This document shows positions 1 through 9,126 of a DNA stretch of 64,000 nucleotides, one piece after another; within the stretch, counting starts at the first letter, position 1; every line of letters begins with the position of its first letter. The notes under the pieces were generated by a model. That model was not told the origin of the DNA. It searched no databases and saw only the letters and a list, made by a program, of their open reading frames with translations. Origin of the DNA: CAZXWN01 sp964644695 [NCBI: uncultured bacterium] (GTDB lineage: Bacteria; UBP4; UBA4092); assembly GCA_964644695.1 (NCBI GenBank), contig CAZXWN010000012.1, positions 14,326 through 78,325 of the forward strand, written 5' to 3'. Position numbers and translations under genes: made by a program.

Positions 1-1
1 A

Positions 2-661
2 AAATATCTTTTACCAAAACCAGATACAGTCTCTTTTGAAAAAGCGGCTGCGTTTCCGTTATCTTATTTAACCGCCTGGCACTTGTTAATAACACAGGCG
101 CAGTTAAAGGCCGGTGAAACTGTCTTTATTGTTGGTGCTGGTAGTGGGATTGGCGCGGCGGGAATACAGATTGCAAAACATGCTGGTGCTCATGTGATCG
201 CCGGGACTTCTTCTATGGCAAAACAGGCAACCTGTCTTAAGGTTGGGGCAGATGTTGTGGTGGATACTTCCAAACCGGATTTTTCAAATCAAGTCAGGGC
301 ATTAACCGGAGGCAGGGGAGTTGATGTTGTCTTTGAACATGTAGGGCCAGTTACCTTTGACCAATCCTTAAAATCACTGGATAAGAATGGTCGATTGGCA
401 ATTTGTGGAGTGACAACGGGCCCGGTGACTCCTCTGGATATTCGTTATTTATTTTCAAGGCAGATCCGAGTTATTGGCTCAATGCTGGGAACTCATCAGG
501 AAATGGAACTGGTAACTCGATTGGTTGCTGAAGGAATATTAGACCCTGTGATTTTTGAAATATGGCCATTATCTCGTGGCCGTGAGGCCTTTGCTGTCAT
601 GGAACGAAAAGAACATATGGGGAAATTAGTACTCCGTATGGACAGTACAGAAACATTTTAA
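2..661 (+). CDS. Medium-chain dehydrogenase/reductase, quinone-oxidoreductase type (5' partial)
   Basis: C-terminal 219 residues of an NAD(P)H-dependent MDR oxidoreductase. The reading frame is open to the left edge, so the start and N-terminal GroES-like domain lie outside the window. Visible are the family's entry to the cofactor domain (PLSYLTAWHLL), then a Rossmann glycine motif VGAGSGIG, GADVVVD and GVDVVFEHVG, and the typical C-terminus GKLVLRM. No structural-zinc cysteine cluster is in the visible part. It ends 35 bases before the epimerase gene on the same strand and probably shares its transcript. Substrate cannot be told. Confidence 0.9.
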   Translation, partial: KYLLPKPDTVSFEKAAAFPLSYLTAWHLLITQAQLKAGETVFIVGAGSGIGAAGIQIAKHAGAHVIAGTSSMAKQATCLKVGADVVVDTSKPDFSNQVRALTGGRGVDVVFEHVGPVTFDQSLKSLDKNGRLAICGVTTGPVTPLDIRYLFSRQIRVIGSMLGTHQEMELVTRLVAEGILDPVIFEIWPLSRGREAFAVMERKEHMGKLVLRMDSTETF

Positions 662-695
662 ATGTGAACGAAAAAGAGATGGGGAGGACTTGTGG

Positions 696-1580
696 ATGAA
701 AATTGCCGATAAGAAAATACTGGTGACAGGTGCCAGTGGTTTAGTAGGTTCTCAGTTGTGCAGAGAATTGGTGGCTGACAATGATGTTTGGGGATTGGCT
801 TCCTTTCGGAATCCCGAAAAGCGCAGTGAGATTGAAGATTTGGGTGTTAATGTAATTGCCCGGGATGTATCAAAAGAATCCATAGATGATTTACCCACCG
901 ATTTTGATATTGTGTTTCATCAGTTGGTTATTCTGTATGAATCTGATGTAGACCCTCAGAAGACTGTGGATGTTAATACCTATTTCACGGGAAGGTTGAT
1001 TGACCATTGCCGTGACATGGGGCATTTAGTAATGGCATCAACAGGAGGTGTCTATCGAGCTTCTTTGGATTATGATAAGGAAACTGATGCCCCAGGCCCT
1101 GTTGGATGGTATGCTACCTCGAAACTGGGAATGGAACATCTGGGGACTTATCTTTGCCAGAAACATGAAATACCTGCCGTTATATTGCGATATTACTGGC
1201 CCTATGGAAAAGAACAGGGCCGTGTCACTCGAATGATGAAATCCATTGTTAAAGGTGAAAAGATTCAAATCAGTTCAACACAAGAGGACCGATATCAACC
1301 TATTCATATTACGGATTTATCTTATCTGACGATGCGAGCTCTGATGGTTACGTCTCAGGATGTTCCTGTATACAATATGGCTGGTCCTGAAGAAGTGACC
1401 TGGAAAGAAATGGCATTGCTTATTGGACAGGAACTAGGTGTTGAACCTCAGTTTGAGGAAAGCTCAGAAGCCAGATTGTCTCACTTGGCAGATTTGTCCA
1501 GGTTATATGCCGACATTGGAAAACCCAAGGTTGGAATAAAAGAGGGGATTCACCGCGTACGATTGGATTTAGGCTTTTAA
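696..1580 (+). CDS. NAD-dependent epimerase/dehydratase (extended SDR)
   Basis: Extended short-chain dehydrogenase of 294 residues, likely a nucleotide-sugar or related epimerase/dehydratase/reductase. The N-terminus carries the Rossmann motif TGASGLVG, the middle has STGGVY, and the catalytic YxxxK is YATSK. I start at the ATG at 696 because GGGGAGG ends 8 bases upstream; an in-frame TTG at 690 would be only 2 bases from it. It follows the MDR gene on the same strand, so the two may act in one pathway. It ends one base from the end of the convergent ABC permease gene, with no obvious terminator between. Substrate unknown. Confidence 0.88.
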   Translation: MKIADKKILVTGASGLVGSQLCRELVADNDVWGLASFRNPEKRSEIEDLGVNVIARDVSKESIDDLPTDFDIVFHQLVILYESDVDPQKTVDVNTYFTGRLIDHCRDMGHLVMASTGGVYRASLDYDKETDAPGPVGWYATSKLGMEHLGTYLCQKHEIPAVILRYYWPYGKEQGRVTRMMKSIVKGEKIQISSTQEDRYQPIHITDLSYLTMRALMVTSQDVPVYNMAGPEEVTWKEMALLIGQELGVEPQFEESSEARLSHLADLSRLYADIGKPKVGIKEGIHRVRLDLGF

Positions 1581-1581
1581 A

Positions 1582-2385
1582 TCAGCTGCCGGTACTTTCA
1601 TAACGGCGCAAACCCCAATGCCACACAAGAGCACCCGCACCCAGGAATACCAGGGCAACGACGGGAGTGAGTAAGACATATATTTGGAATTCAGGTCGTT
1701 TTAGAAACCAGGTGGATGGGTAGAACCCAATGAAGGCAAACGGGATTACCCATGACAGGATAAACCGCAATGGCCTGTTGTATAAAGTGACCGGATATCG
1801 GCCAAACTGCATCATATTGTACACGGGAGGGATTAATCCTGCTCGATCCATGAACCAGAAACTCAGACATGCCAAGACGGTAAATACACCAAGATAAATC
1901 CCTGTTGAAGAAACTATAAAAACTCCCAACAGGAGAATATCAATTACATGCCATTGAAGATGTAAATGCATGGAAGCGTATATGAGAATCGCTGCTCCCA
2001 GGAAGATGTCTGCCAAATCTTCCAGCTCTACGCGTTCTGTGTAGATTTGGAATAATCCATTGACTGGCCTTAATAAGACACGGTCCAGATTTCCATCGAC
2101 AATGAACTTTTCTGACAGCCAATAGATGTTTGAAAAAAATCCATGAAACAATGCGTAGGGGATAACGGCTAAACCATAAATAAAGAAAATCTCATCACGA
2201 CTCCATCCCCTTAAATCGGGAATCTTTAAGAAGATGATTTGGATAAAAACCAGATTCACGAAATGCATCAGGAAGTTCGCTGTTAATCCAATCCAGAAGT
2301 CTTCTTGATAGGACATTCGGGCCTTTAATGATTGACCCTGTTGATGAACAGCAATCCGTATGTGAAAAAGAAGGTCTTTTATCAT
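1582..2385 (-). CDS. ABC-2 type exporter permease (COG3694/PF06182-like)
   Basis: Integral membrane permease of 267 residues with about six hydrophobic segments. It resembles the ABC2_membrane_6 family (PF06182), whose members occur as pairs with a COG4586-type ATPase. The cytoplasmic stretch GNLDRVLLRPVNG matches the family signature (G-x-L-D-x-x-L-x-R-P), and the sister permease has GDLALDLLKPVD at the equivalent place. It is last in a tight three-gene minus-strand operon, starting 3 bases after the upstream permease stops. The complex should export or flip an unknown substrate across the inner membrane. Confidence 0.85.
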   Translation of the reverse strand: MIKDLLFHIRIAVHQQGQSLKARMSYQEDFWIGLTANFLMHFVNLVFIQIIFLKIPDLRGWSRDEIFFIYGLAVIPYALFHGFFSNIYWLSEKFIVDGNLDRVLLRPVNGLFQIYTERVELEDLADIFLGAAILIYASMHLHLQWHVIDILLLGVFIVSSTGIYLGVFTVLACLSFWFMDRAGLIPPVYNMMQFGRYPVTLYNRPLRFILSWVIPFAFIGFYPSTWFLKRPEFQIYVLLTPVVALVFLGAGALVWHWGLRRYESTGS

Positions 2386-2388
2386 AGG

Positions 2389-3201
2389 TTATCCCCCCTG
2401 AATAATTACCTTCCGAGTGAAGTACTGATACAGACCTCGACCAATATAATGCAGGCACAGGATCCATGCAACCTGTACACCGAATCCCACTAATATTTCC
2501 TGTGAAGACATTTTCTCAAGATAGATATTAAGCGGAATATACGAAATGCCTCCAAAGGGCAGCCAAGTCAGTACGGGTCTAAGTATCCCCGGCAAAAATT
2601 CAAACGGAATCATGAGTCCAGTGAAGAAAAGCAGTAAGTTTCCCTTGGCATACATTAATCCCTCAATATTTCTAAAGGGAATAGCCATCAAGCCAACTAT
2701 GTAGTTGATTGTGGTAAACAGAAGAAAGGCATTAAAGGTCGCTATCGTAAACAACAGGTAGGTTCCAACATGTTGGGGGAGTGATATTGGATACAGAAGC
2801 AAAGCTACCCCAAAAGTGGGAAGCGAAAATAGAAACAGACGGAAGATGGCTTCACCAAAAGTTCTGGAATACTGCATCCATTGAAAATCAACGGGTTTCA
2901 GTAAATCCAAGGCCAAATCTCCTTTGACGACTTTCTGGGCTATTTCTGAATCCAGGCGGTTGTAATAAAAACTCCGTGATATCCAGCCTATGGTGATGTA
3001 GGTCATCATCTGGTTGAATGAATAGCTCCCCAATTGGGTCCCATGCGCAAAGATGGCTTTCCAGATAAAGTAATTAACGGAGATGTAAATGATATAGGTT
3101 GTTATACCGACAAAATAACGGGTTCGGTAGGCCAGCATTGTCAGGAATGAAATCCTGAGATACTCAGAATACTTCTGGATTTTTACTGTCCATGGGGTCA
3201 T
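2389..3201 (-). CDS. ABC-2 type exporter permease (COG4587-like)
   Basis: Second permease subunit, 270 residues, with about six transmembrane segments and the conserved cytoplasmic GDLALDLLKPV motif of the PF06182 group. Its start overlaps the end of the ATPase gene by 4 bases (3198-3201), the usual sign of translational coupling. Two different permeases with one ATPase is the standard composition of this exporter family, so a heterodimeric channel is expected. The substrate is not known for most members and is not indicated here. Confidence 0.87.
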   Translation of the reverse strand: MTPWTVKIQKYSEYLRISFLTMLAYRTRYFVGITTYIIYISVNYFIWKAIFAHGTQLGSYSFNQMMTYITIGWISRSFYYNRLDSEIAQKVVKGDLALDLLKPVDFQWMQYSRTFGEAIFRLFLFSLPTFGVALLLYPISLPQHVGTYLLFTIATFNAFLLFTTINYIVGLMAIPFRNIEGLMYAKGNLLLFFTGLMIPFEFLPGILRPVLTWLPFGGISYIPLNIYLEKMSSQEILVGFGVQVAWILCLHYIGRGLYQYFTRKVIIQGG

Positions 3202-4223
3202 ACGGTTTGCCCTGGAAGGGTAATCTTTCCTTCGTAAAATTCCCGGATAACTTCTTCCGTGGAAGCTTCCTGGACTTGAACATCTTTGACCGGTAGTTTG
3301 GAAAATAACACTGTGATTGCATCTGCGGCGCTCATGTGTTTCCGTTCAATGATTATTTCGGCCTGATAGGGATTGACCAGAGTCCAAGATACGAGCCCTT
3401 TGGATTTATATTCATTGAGAGGTTCAAGTGAGGAAGGGATTTTTAGGTCCAGAGTGATTTTTTGGGTTCGGACACAAGCGTCTAACATGGTATCCAATTG
3501 CCCGTCATAGACCTTTTTCCCATGATCAATGAGAATGATACGTGGACATAACTTTTCAATTTCATCTAAATCATGAGTGGTTAATAAAATGGTAGTTTTG
3601 TGCTCCTGATTCAAGTATTGGAGAAATTCTTGAATTCGAGCTTTCGCTAATACATCCAACCCAATGGAGGGCTCATCCAGGAATAAAAGAGAAGGATTAT
3701 GTAGTAATGCTGCAGTGAGATCGCAACGCATCCGTTGTCCAAGGCTTAATTTGCGGACAGGAATATGTAAAAACTCTTGTAGTTCCAATAATTCAGTGTA
3801 GATGGAAAGGCGTTCTTTATATTCTTTTTTAGGAACTTGATATGTTTTTGCCAGAAGGTTAAAGGATTCAATTACAGCCAAATCCCACCACAGTTGAGTA
3901 CGCTGACCAAATACGACACCAATTTTAGTGACATACTTACGCCGTTGTTTCCAAGGTATCAATCCTTCGACTCTGATTTCCCCGGATGTGGGAGCTAAAA
4001 TACCTGTCAACATCTTAATGGTAGTGGATTTTCCCGCACCATTAGGACCTATATAACCCACAAACTCACCTGATTGAATGGTGAATGAAATATTATCTAC
4101 AGCATGAATATTCTGGTAATCCCGGTGGAATAAATTATAGACAGCACCAGCGATGCCTTCTCTTCGTTGGAAGGTCCTGAAAGTCTTGTTTAGTTGTTTG
4201 ACTTGAATCAATGGCTCATTCAT
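3198..4223 (-). CDS. ABC exporter ATP-binding protein (COG4586-like)
   Basis: ATPase of 341 residues. It has Walker A GPNGAGKST, a Q-loop region (VVFGQRTQLWWDLAV), signature LSLGQRMR (a variant of LSGGQ), Walker B LLFLDEPSIGLD and switch histidine LLTTHDLDE. The QRTQLWWDL wording and the long N-terminal lead before the first strand are typical of COG4586 ATPases that pair with two PF06182 permeases. It is first in the operon. No clear Shine-Dalgarno precedes the ATG; a minus-strand TATAAT at 4241-4246 sits only about 18 bases upstream, so a very short leader is possible. Confidence 0.93.
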   Translation of the reverse strand: MNEPLIQVKQLNKTFRTFQRREGIAGAVYNLFHRDYQNIHAVDNISFTIQSGEFVGYIGPNGAGKSTTIKMLTGILAPTSGEIRVEGLIPWKQRRKYVTKIGVVFGQRTQLWWDLAVIESFNLLAKTYQVPKKEYKERLSIYTELLELQEFLHIPVRKLSLGQRMRCDLTAALLHNPSLLFLDEPSIGLDVLAKARIQEFLQYLNQEHKTTILLTTHDLDEIEKLCPRIILIDHGKKVYDGQLDTMLDACVRTQKITLDLKIPSSLEPLNEYKSKGLVSWTLVNPYQAEIIIERKHMSAADAITVLFSKLPVKDVQVQEASTEEVIREFYEGKITLPGQTV

Positions 4224-4243
4224 AAGGTAGAATATTTATTATA

Positions 4244-4462
4244 ATGTGGTCTCTATTTAAAAGCACTGGAATGTCACGGATCTGTTTTTGGAAATCTGGG
4301 TCTTATGTTGCCTGGCGGCTGCATACGGTTTATGGTGTTCCCTATGATCAGGGAATGATATTTGCCATGCGTGCAGTAATAAAAAAGCAGGGCCTGAAAC
4401 AGACCCTGCTGGATGTCTGGAATTTAAACCGGTGGCTCCGGTCAATTCATCGCACCTTCTAA
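4244..4462 (+). CDS. Doubtful small ORF, 72 residues
   Basis: Unrecognised reading frame filling the gap between the ABC ATPase and the end of the DUF3857 gene. The sequence is Trp-, Arg- and Lys-rich and fairly protein-like (for example LDVWNLNRWLRS). Against it: no good ribosome binding site, a convincing minus-strand terminator hairpin lies inside it, and the probable -10 box of the divergent ABC operon overlaps its start. I list it only so that it can be tested; it may not be a gene. Confidence 0.25.
   Translation: MWSLFKSTGMSRICFWKSGSYVAWRLHTVYGVPYDQGMIFAMRAVIKKQGLKQTLLDVWNLNRWLRSIHRTF
4376..4410 (-). terminator. Rho-independent terminator of the DUF3857 gene
   Basis: Read on the minus strand, AGCAGGGTCTG pairs with CAGGCCCTGCT (one G-T wobble, loop TTT) and is followed by TTTTTTATTA. 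It lies 55 bases beyond the stop of the large minus-strand gene. Confidence 0.85.
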
Positions 4463-4464
4463 GC

Positions 4465-7400
4465 TTATTCTTTAGTAATCAACTGAAGCGGTAATTTCTC
4501 AACATTGTCTATCTTCTGACAGAAGTCTACAAACTTTCCATAATCACTTGGTTTAATTCTTAAGTCTGGTACCAGTACTGTTCGCTTCAATATCCATTCA
4601 TTTGCTTGATTCTTCCACTCTAATTGATAGGAACCAAAGGGTGACAAGCTGGTCATCTGAGATGGGTTTTCAATTAATTGCATACCTTCTGGTAATACGA
4701 GTCGGACATTAAAATCACGATGTAATACCGAACCCTTTATCTCATAATCTTGTTCCCGTGTAGGTGAAGGCACCATCCGTGACATATTTAAGGGAAGGGA
4801 TAATGGTTGCAGGGTCCATCCTTTTTCTCCCTTTAACAGTAGCTGTGAGGATGTTCCTTCGAAAACCAGTCGTAAGGGCGAAGAAAGTTCCTTCACATCA
4901 GTCCATTGTGATGTTGATAGTGTGAATCCTGGTATAAGACGGTTCAGTTCTTCATCAGCAATACGTTTTTTTCGGACAGGGTCTTCGATTATTTCCCTTA
5001 TATAAGTTGCAATATCCCCCTGGTATAGTATTTCACCCTGAACCTGACAATTACCGTCTTTTTCAGGTTGTAGGATTATGTGATGTACCAAGTCGGGTTG
5101 GGTGAAGCGGATGTCTGGCAGGGAAATATATTCTTGTCCTGATTGAGTACATACAATAGCGGGTTTTCCCTGAAGGGTGTCTCCCAGTTGTCCAAAAGGT
5201 CTATATTTTGAGCTAAAATCAAGATAAACAGGATTATTGTTTGGTATTAATACCCTTAACAAGAAACTATCATAGGTTCCCTGTTTGGGGATCGCTGCAT
5301 CTTGCATTGAAGGTGGATTATTGTCTGCCAAAACTAGGTCAGCTTTAACTCCTAATTCTCTCAATAACGCTAAGGCCAGTAATGTTTTGTCGGAAGTGTT
5401 TCCATTTTTCAGTAAAAGAGTATCAGTTATCATGCCTCCCGAACTGGAGCTGGTAGCGATTTTATCCAATACCCAAGAGTAAACAGTTTGAGCTGTTTTG
5501 AGGGGAGAAGATGAATCTTCAGCCAATAAATGTGCCTGTATTTTGATTTCAGGAGTCACAAAGGTTCTCAATGAAATATCATCAATCAGGGATTGGAGCG
5601 CAGCAGATTCATTTGGCCATGTGGACCAAAGGACATTAGTCAGTATTCCTTGTTTATCGGGCATCATAGGTTCTTGTTTGATACCTATGGAGCTTTCCCG
5701 AGTCCATGTGTAAAAGATTCTATTCCCTTCCTTTTTTATAATGGGCTGGAAAGTTTCAGGCATATTTCGATAATGAAAAGGAAGCTCGGAAGGGAGGCTC
5801 AAAGAAAGCCGGGATAAGGCCATGGGGTCTTCTGTTTGTTGGAAGAAAAACAGGCCGTTATCAAATCCCTGATTTGAAAAACGTCGGGCAGGTTTTGACT
5901 CAGTATACAAATATTCAATGATGGTGTTTTTGCCAACAGCATACATGGAAAGGGTTTTACCGGAACCCGTTTGTGTGACTTGAGTGGGTTGATAGATTTT
6001 CCCATCTGGAGTGATGGTTCGGGCCATAATAACCTGGGCAGATGCTGGAATAGTGACTTCTTCATAGGCTTCCTGGCCTTGCTCATTAAGGATTTTAATG
6101 GCTTGATGGGTCATGGTTCGTGTTCCCCCATCGGATTGATATTCCACTGCCATCAGATCCAGAAGATAAATAACCGAAGCTCGGGGATAGTTTACTGCAT
6201 CAAATCCTGTGGTACTTACTGATTCTAATGACATATCGAAGGGTTCATAAAATGCAGGTGTTCCTGTAAGTCTGCGAACGCGTTCCGTTAATTCTGGATC
6301 ACTGGGTCGGCAGTTTAATCCTTGCTGGAAAACAGTGATAGCTTTCTGGGTATCGCCGCTCCATAAAAGGTTGTCACCCAGAGCGATATATCCACCAGGT
6401 TGATGGGGTGCTGTAAGAGTTGCTTGACTGAAACAATTCAGAGCCTCTTGGGGATGATCCAATTTCATTTGATAGTGTCCGCGGGCAATCCAGTCCATGA
6501 AATAGAGGGGTTGACCAGAAAGGAACTGCTCATACATCTGGGATGATTCCCGTTGCTTTCCCTGCCGCTCAAGATTGTTTCGAAGACTGTTTAATACTTC
6601 TCTGTTATCTTTTTGAAATCCATATAAATATCGGCGAAGGGGTTCAGCTTCTGAATATAGCCCTCGCTGTTCTTTATAGTCAGCAAGTTTTTGCCACGCA
6701 TAGGAAAATGCTGGATTAGCCGTTGTGGTTTTTGCAAGCCACGATTCTGATTCGTTGGGCCAACCCTGATCCCATGTCAAAATGGAGTGCATGGCAGGAA
6801 CTTGCCAGTTAGTGGGATGGTGTTTCTCCATTTGGTGCAGATATTCTGTGGCGTTGTCCCATTGTTTCTTGTTCAGGAATAGTTGAAAGAGTCCTTCTAT
6901 GGCTGGGCAGGAAACAGGGTCAAGCTCAAGTGTTCTGGTGTAATAACTCTGGGCTTGATTTAATAGTCGAGCAGATGAGCGATTAAACTGATTCACTCTT
7001 TCCTGACACAAACTCCCCATGATTTCATTTGGAAGGTACCATGATGGATTTTCTTTTATTAATTGATTTAAGGGTGAAATTACTCTTTCAAACTGTCCGG
7101 AATGACCTAGATATTCACAGGCCAATAGCCGGCCGGCAAGTAGATTCCCTTCACAGAGGAATGATGTGTTAGATATATATTCATTAAGCCCCGGATTCAA
7201 AAATAAGGGGGATTGAATCGATGAGCCTGGTTCCAGTTCAGGATATTTTATTGTGCATGATTTGCCAATATCTGGGGGCTGTTGAATTTCCAAAGGAGTA
7301 TAGTTTTTGTCTAGCAGCCGAATTCTGTACTCCATATCCGAGCTAACATTCACCAGCTTTAATACCAAATAGTTTGTTCCCTTTTTTAGTGTTAATGGGA

Positions 7401-8286
7401 CGGCTTCGAAATCTCCGGTGTAAAGGAAGTTGATTGATTTATAGGCTATTGGTTTTCCATTTAACCAAAGCTTAGCTAAATCTGGAGTGTCTAATGCTAG
7501 TAGGATATTTCTATCGGATGCCGAATTGACTCGAGTTCCCAGATAGAGAGTTCCTCCAGAGGGATAAACATCCATTTCAGGATAAATCCAGCCGTCATAT
7601 CCGCCGGGTGTCAGTGGTTGTCGATGGACCTGTTTAATCCAACCGGGATAGGTAGACAGATTTATTTCCTTCTCGGGGTGGGGTTCTGAAAGTTTTTTGG
7701 GGATATTAATGGAGTCTATATCAAGTCCCTCATTTTCAAAGGGGCCTAATACAAAGTCCCATTGAACGAGATTCCCGGAATGCGCACTATATTCCCGACA
7801 TTTATTTCTATCCCCCAGGCTTTGATACATATGCAATAGATAATCACGGACAACAGTAATTAGGTATTCACTCGAAGCGGATGAGAGTAACAGATGTTTT
7901 TCCCATTGGGTAAGTGTGTCGGGATATCGTTTTCTGGCAAGAGGAGAAGTCTCTTGCAGTTTTGTTAATCGCCAGACGACAGCTTCATTCAAGGGATGAG
8001 TGGGAAGGGTGTTTAACATCTTCTCCAGATGACGATATTCCTCATCAGGTTGGCCCATTCTTCTGCTCAGCAATGAATTCCCATAACAGGCAAAATAAGT
8101 ATCTTCCTGTGTTGCCTGGGGGGTGCTCCAGAGTGTGGATGTTTTGGCATAATCCTGTTCCGTAGACAGGGTCCAGGCCTGATTTTGCTGGGCTTGAGTA
8201 TTTACTCCCAGGGGAATGAGCGCTGCTAATATGAGGGTTGATATGTGTTGTATGGTTGTTTTATTCATAAGTTCGTATGCTTTCAT
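4465..8286 (-). CDS. Exported TPR / DUF3857 / transglutaminase-like protein
   Basis: Protein of 1273 residues. A Sec signal peptide (hydrophobic ISTLILAALIPLG, then TQAQ) is followed by a helical region, a beta-sandwich resembling carbohydrate- or PA14-type modules (about 225-335), TPR-type repeats (about 390-680), a DUF3857-like beta domain (about 690-900), a transglutaminase-like core (about 935-1060) and a beta-rich tail. The core keeps the fold signature DKTLLALALLRELGVKA, but the usual catalytic Cys (GDCKDK in homologs) is Thr964 (GNTSDK) and the usual His is Ser1007 (TYDSF), so it is probably non-enzymatic. Start is the ATG at 8286; a GTG at 8292 is an alternative. Divergent from the pseudopilin gene. 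Role unknown. Confidence 0.85.
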   Translation of the reverse strand: MKAYELMNKTTIQHISTLILAALIPLGVNTQAQQNQAWTLSTEQDYAKTSTLWSTPQATQEDTYFACYGNSLLSRRMGQPDEEYRHLEKMLNTLPTHPLNEAVVWRLTKLQETSPLARKRYPDTLTQWEKHLLLSSASSEYLITVVRDYLLHMYQSLGDRNKCREYSAHSGNLVQWDFVLGPFENEGLDIDSINIPKKLSEPHPEKEINLSTYPGWIKQVHRQPLTPGGYDGWIYPEMDVYPSGGTLYLGTRVNSASDRNILLALDTPDLAKLWLNGKPIAYKSINFLYTGDFEAVPLTLKKGTNYLVLKLVNVSSDMEYRIRLLDKNYTPLEIQQPPDIGKSCTIKYPELEPGSSIQSPLFLNPGLNEYISNTSFLCEGNLLAGRLLACEYLGHSGQFERVISPLNQLIKENPSWYLPNEIMGSLCQERVNQFNRSSARLLNQAQSYYTRTLELDPVSCPAIEGLFQLFLNKKQWDNATEYLHQMEKHHPTNWQVPAMHSILTWDQGWPNESESWLAKTTTANPAFSYAWQKLADYKEQRGLYSEAEPLRRYLYGFQKDNREVLNSLRNNLERQGKQRESSQMYEQFLSGQPLYFMDWIARGHYQMKLDHPQEALNCFSQATLTAPHQPGGYIALGDNLLWSGDTQKAITVFQQGLNCRPSDPELTERVRRLTGTPAFYEPFDMSLESVSTTGFDAVNYPRASVIYLLDLMAVEYQSDGGTRTMTHQAIKILNEQGQEAYEEVTIPASAQVIMARTITPDGKIYQPTQVTQTGSGKTLSMYAVGKNTIIEYLYTESKPARRFSNQGFDNGLFFFQQTEDPMALSRLSLSLPSELPFHYRNMPETFQPIIKKEGNRIFYTWTRESSIGIKQEPMMPDKQGILTNVLWSTWPNESAALQSLIDDISLRTFVTPEIKIQAHLLAEDSSSPLKTAQTVYSWVLDKIATSSSSGGMITDTLLLKNGNTSDKTLLALALLRELGVKADLVLADNNPPSMQDAAIPKQGTYDSFLLRVLIPNNNPVYLDFSSKYRPFGQLGDTLQGKPAIVCTQSGQEYISLPDIRFTQPDLVHHIILQPEKDGNCQVQGEILYQGDIATYIREIIEDPVRKKRIADEELNRLIPGFTLSTSQWTDVKELSSPLRLVFEGTSSQLLLKGEKGWTLQPLSLPLNMSRMVPSPTREQDYEIKGSVLHRDFNVRLVLPEGMQLIENPSQMTSLSPFGSYQLEWKNQANEWILKRTVLVPDLRIKPSDYGKFVDFCQKIDNVEKLPLQLITKE

Positions 8287-8391
8287 ACCCACTAAACCTT
8301 GTCAAGATAATCGATTTTCCCTTGTTCATTCTATGATTAGTATTTTATTGACGAAAATGGAAACAAGATTCTAAATATAGAAAAAAACAGA

Positions 8392-8421
8392 TTGACAAGA
8401 AAATGTCTCCTGAAGAATAAT
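8392..8421 (+). promoter_or_regulatory. Putative sigma-70 promoter of the pseudopilin gene
   Basis: TTGACA (8392-8397), 18-base spacer, AATAAT (8416-8421), in the divergent intergenic region about 60 bases before the pseudopilin start. A second possible -35 (TTGACG, 8348) lies upstream. Confidence 0.5.
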
Positions 8422-8479
8422 TCATTATCGTTGTAATATGTGTCAATTTTGTTTTTGGGTAAGGAGGTGACAGATAATT

Positions 8480-9070
8480 ATGTCTAAAAAGGGTTTTACG
8501 CTTATTGAGTTATTGATTGTTGTGGCGATTATCGCCATCTTGGCGGCCATTGCTATTCCGAACTTCCTGGCTGCTCAAGTACGATCAAAAGTATCAAGGG
8601 TAAAGGCAGAATTACGAACTGTATCCACTGGATTGGAATCTTATTATGTTGATAACAATGAATATCCATTGAATACTGGCCTCGCACCGCATACTCCAGA
8701 ACAAATAGCTTTACGTCCTGCCGTATCGGTTCTTCCTTTGGAACTATCTACCCCCATTGCATATCTATCCAATGTAGATTTTAAAGATCCCTTTAAGAAA
8801 CCTGGTCAGGCTGCAGATGAGGAGATTTATACATATCAGAATATTGACTTATATAAATCTCAATATGGAACACCCTACTGGGATGTCGCATTGGATTGGT
8901 ACGGGAAGTATCGCTTATGTTCAATTGGGCCGGATGGAGTCTTTTCGAAAACTGGGAGTGCTGCAACACTTCAGTATGATCCAACGAACGGTACTATATC
9001 TGATGGGAATATTTGGTCAGGACAAAAAGGTGCGGAACCGAAGAGTGGCCCAATTTATAACGGACTATAA
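8480..9070 (+). CDS. GspG-like pseudopilin / type IV prepilin
   Basis: Prepilin of 196 residues with class III leader MSKKG and cleavage before FTLIELLIVVAII, with the Glu5 needed for assembly, followed by the hydrophobic stalk and NFLAAQVRSKVSRVKAELR. The C-terminal domain has the pseudopilin pattern (DPF, then YRLCSIGPDG) and ends with YDPTNGTISDGNIW, common in several candidate phyla. The Shine-Dalgarno AAGGAGGTGA sits 9 bases before the ATG. Mature subunits would assemble into a short periplasmic pseudopilus or surface filament. It stands alone here, 5 kb before the PilM-PilN/secretin cluster, and is the only pilin-like gene in the window. Confidence 0.95.
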   Translation: MSKKGFTLIELLIVVAIIAILAAIAIPNFLAAQVRSKVSRVKAELRTVSTGLESYYVDNNEYPLNTGLAPHTPEQIALRPAVSVLPLELSTPIAYLSNVDFKDPFKKPGQAADEEIYTYQNIDLYKSQYGTPYWDVALDWYGKYRLCSIGPDGVFSKTGSAATLQYDPTNGTISDGNIWSGQKGAEPKSGPIYNGL

Positions 9071-9093
9071 AAATATCTATAATTGAGTTTAGG

Positions 9094-9126
9094 TAAAGGC
9101 CTTTATCAAAAGGCCTTTATTTTTTA
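9094..9126 (+). terminator. Rho-independent terminator after the pseudopilin gene
   Basis: AAAGGCCTTT, short ATC-type loop, AAAAGGCCTTT, then ATTTTTT. It lies 24 bases after the stop and between convergent genes; its 3' side overlaps the last bases of the minus-strand membrane protein gene. Confidence 0.88.

Noticed and set aside
1580-1582. Frameshift or fusion between the epimerase and the permease
   Set aside because: They are on opposite strands, both full length, and merely abut.
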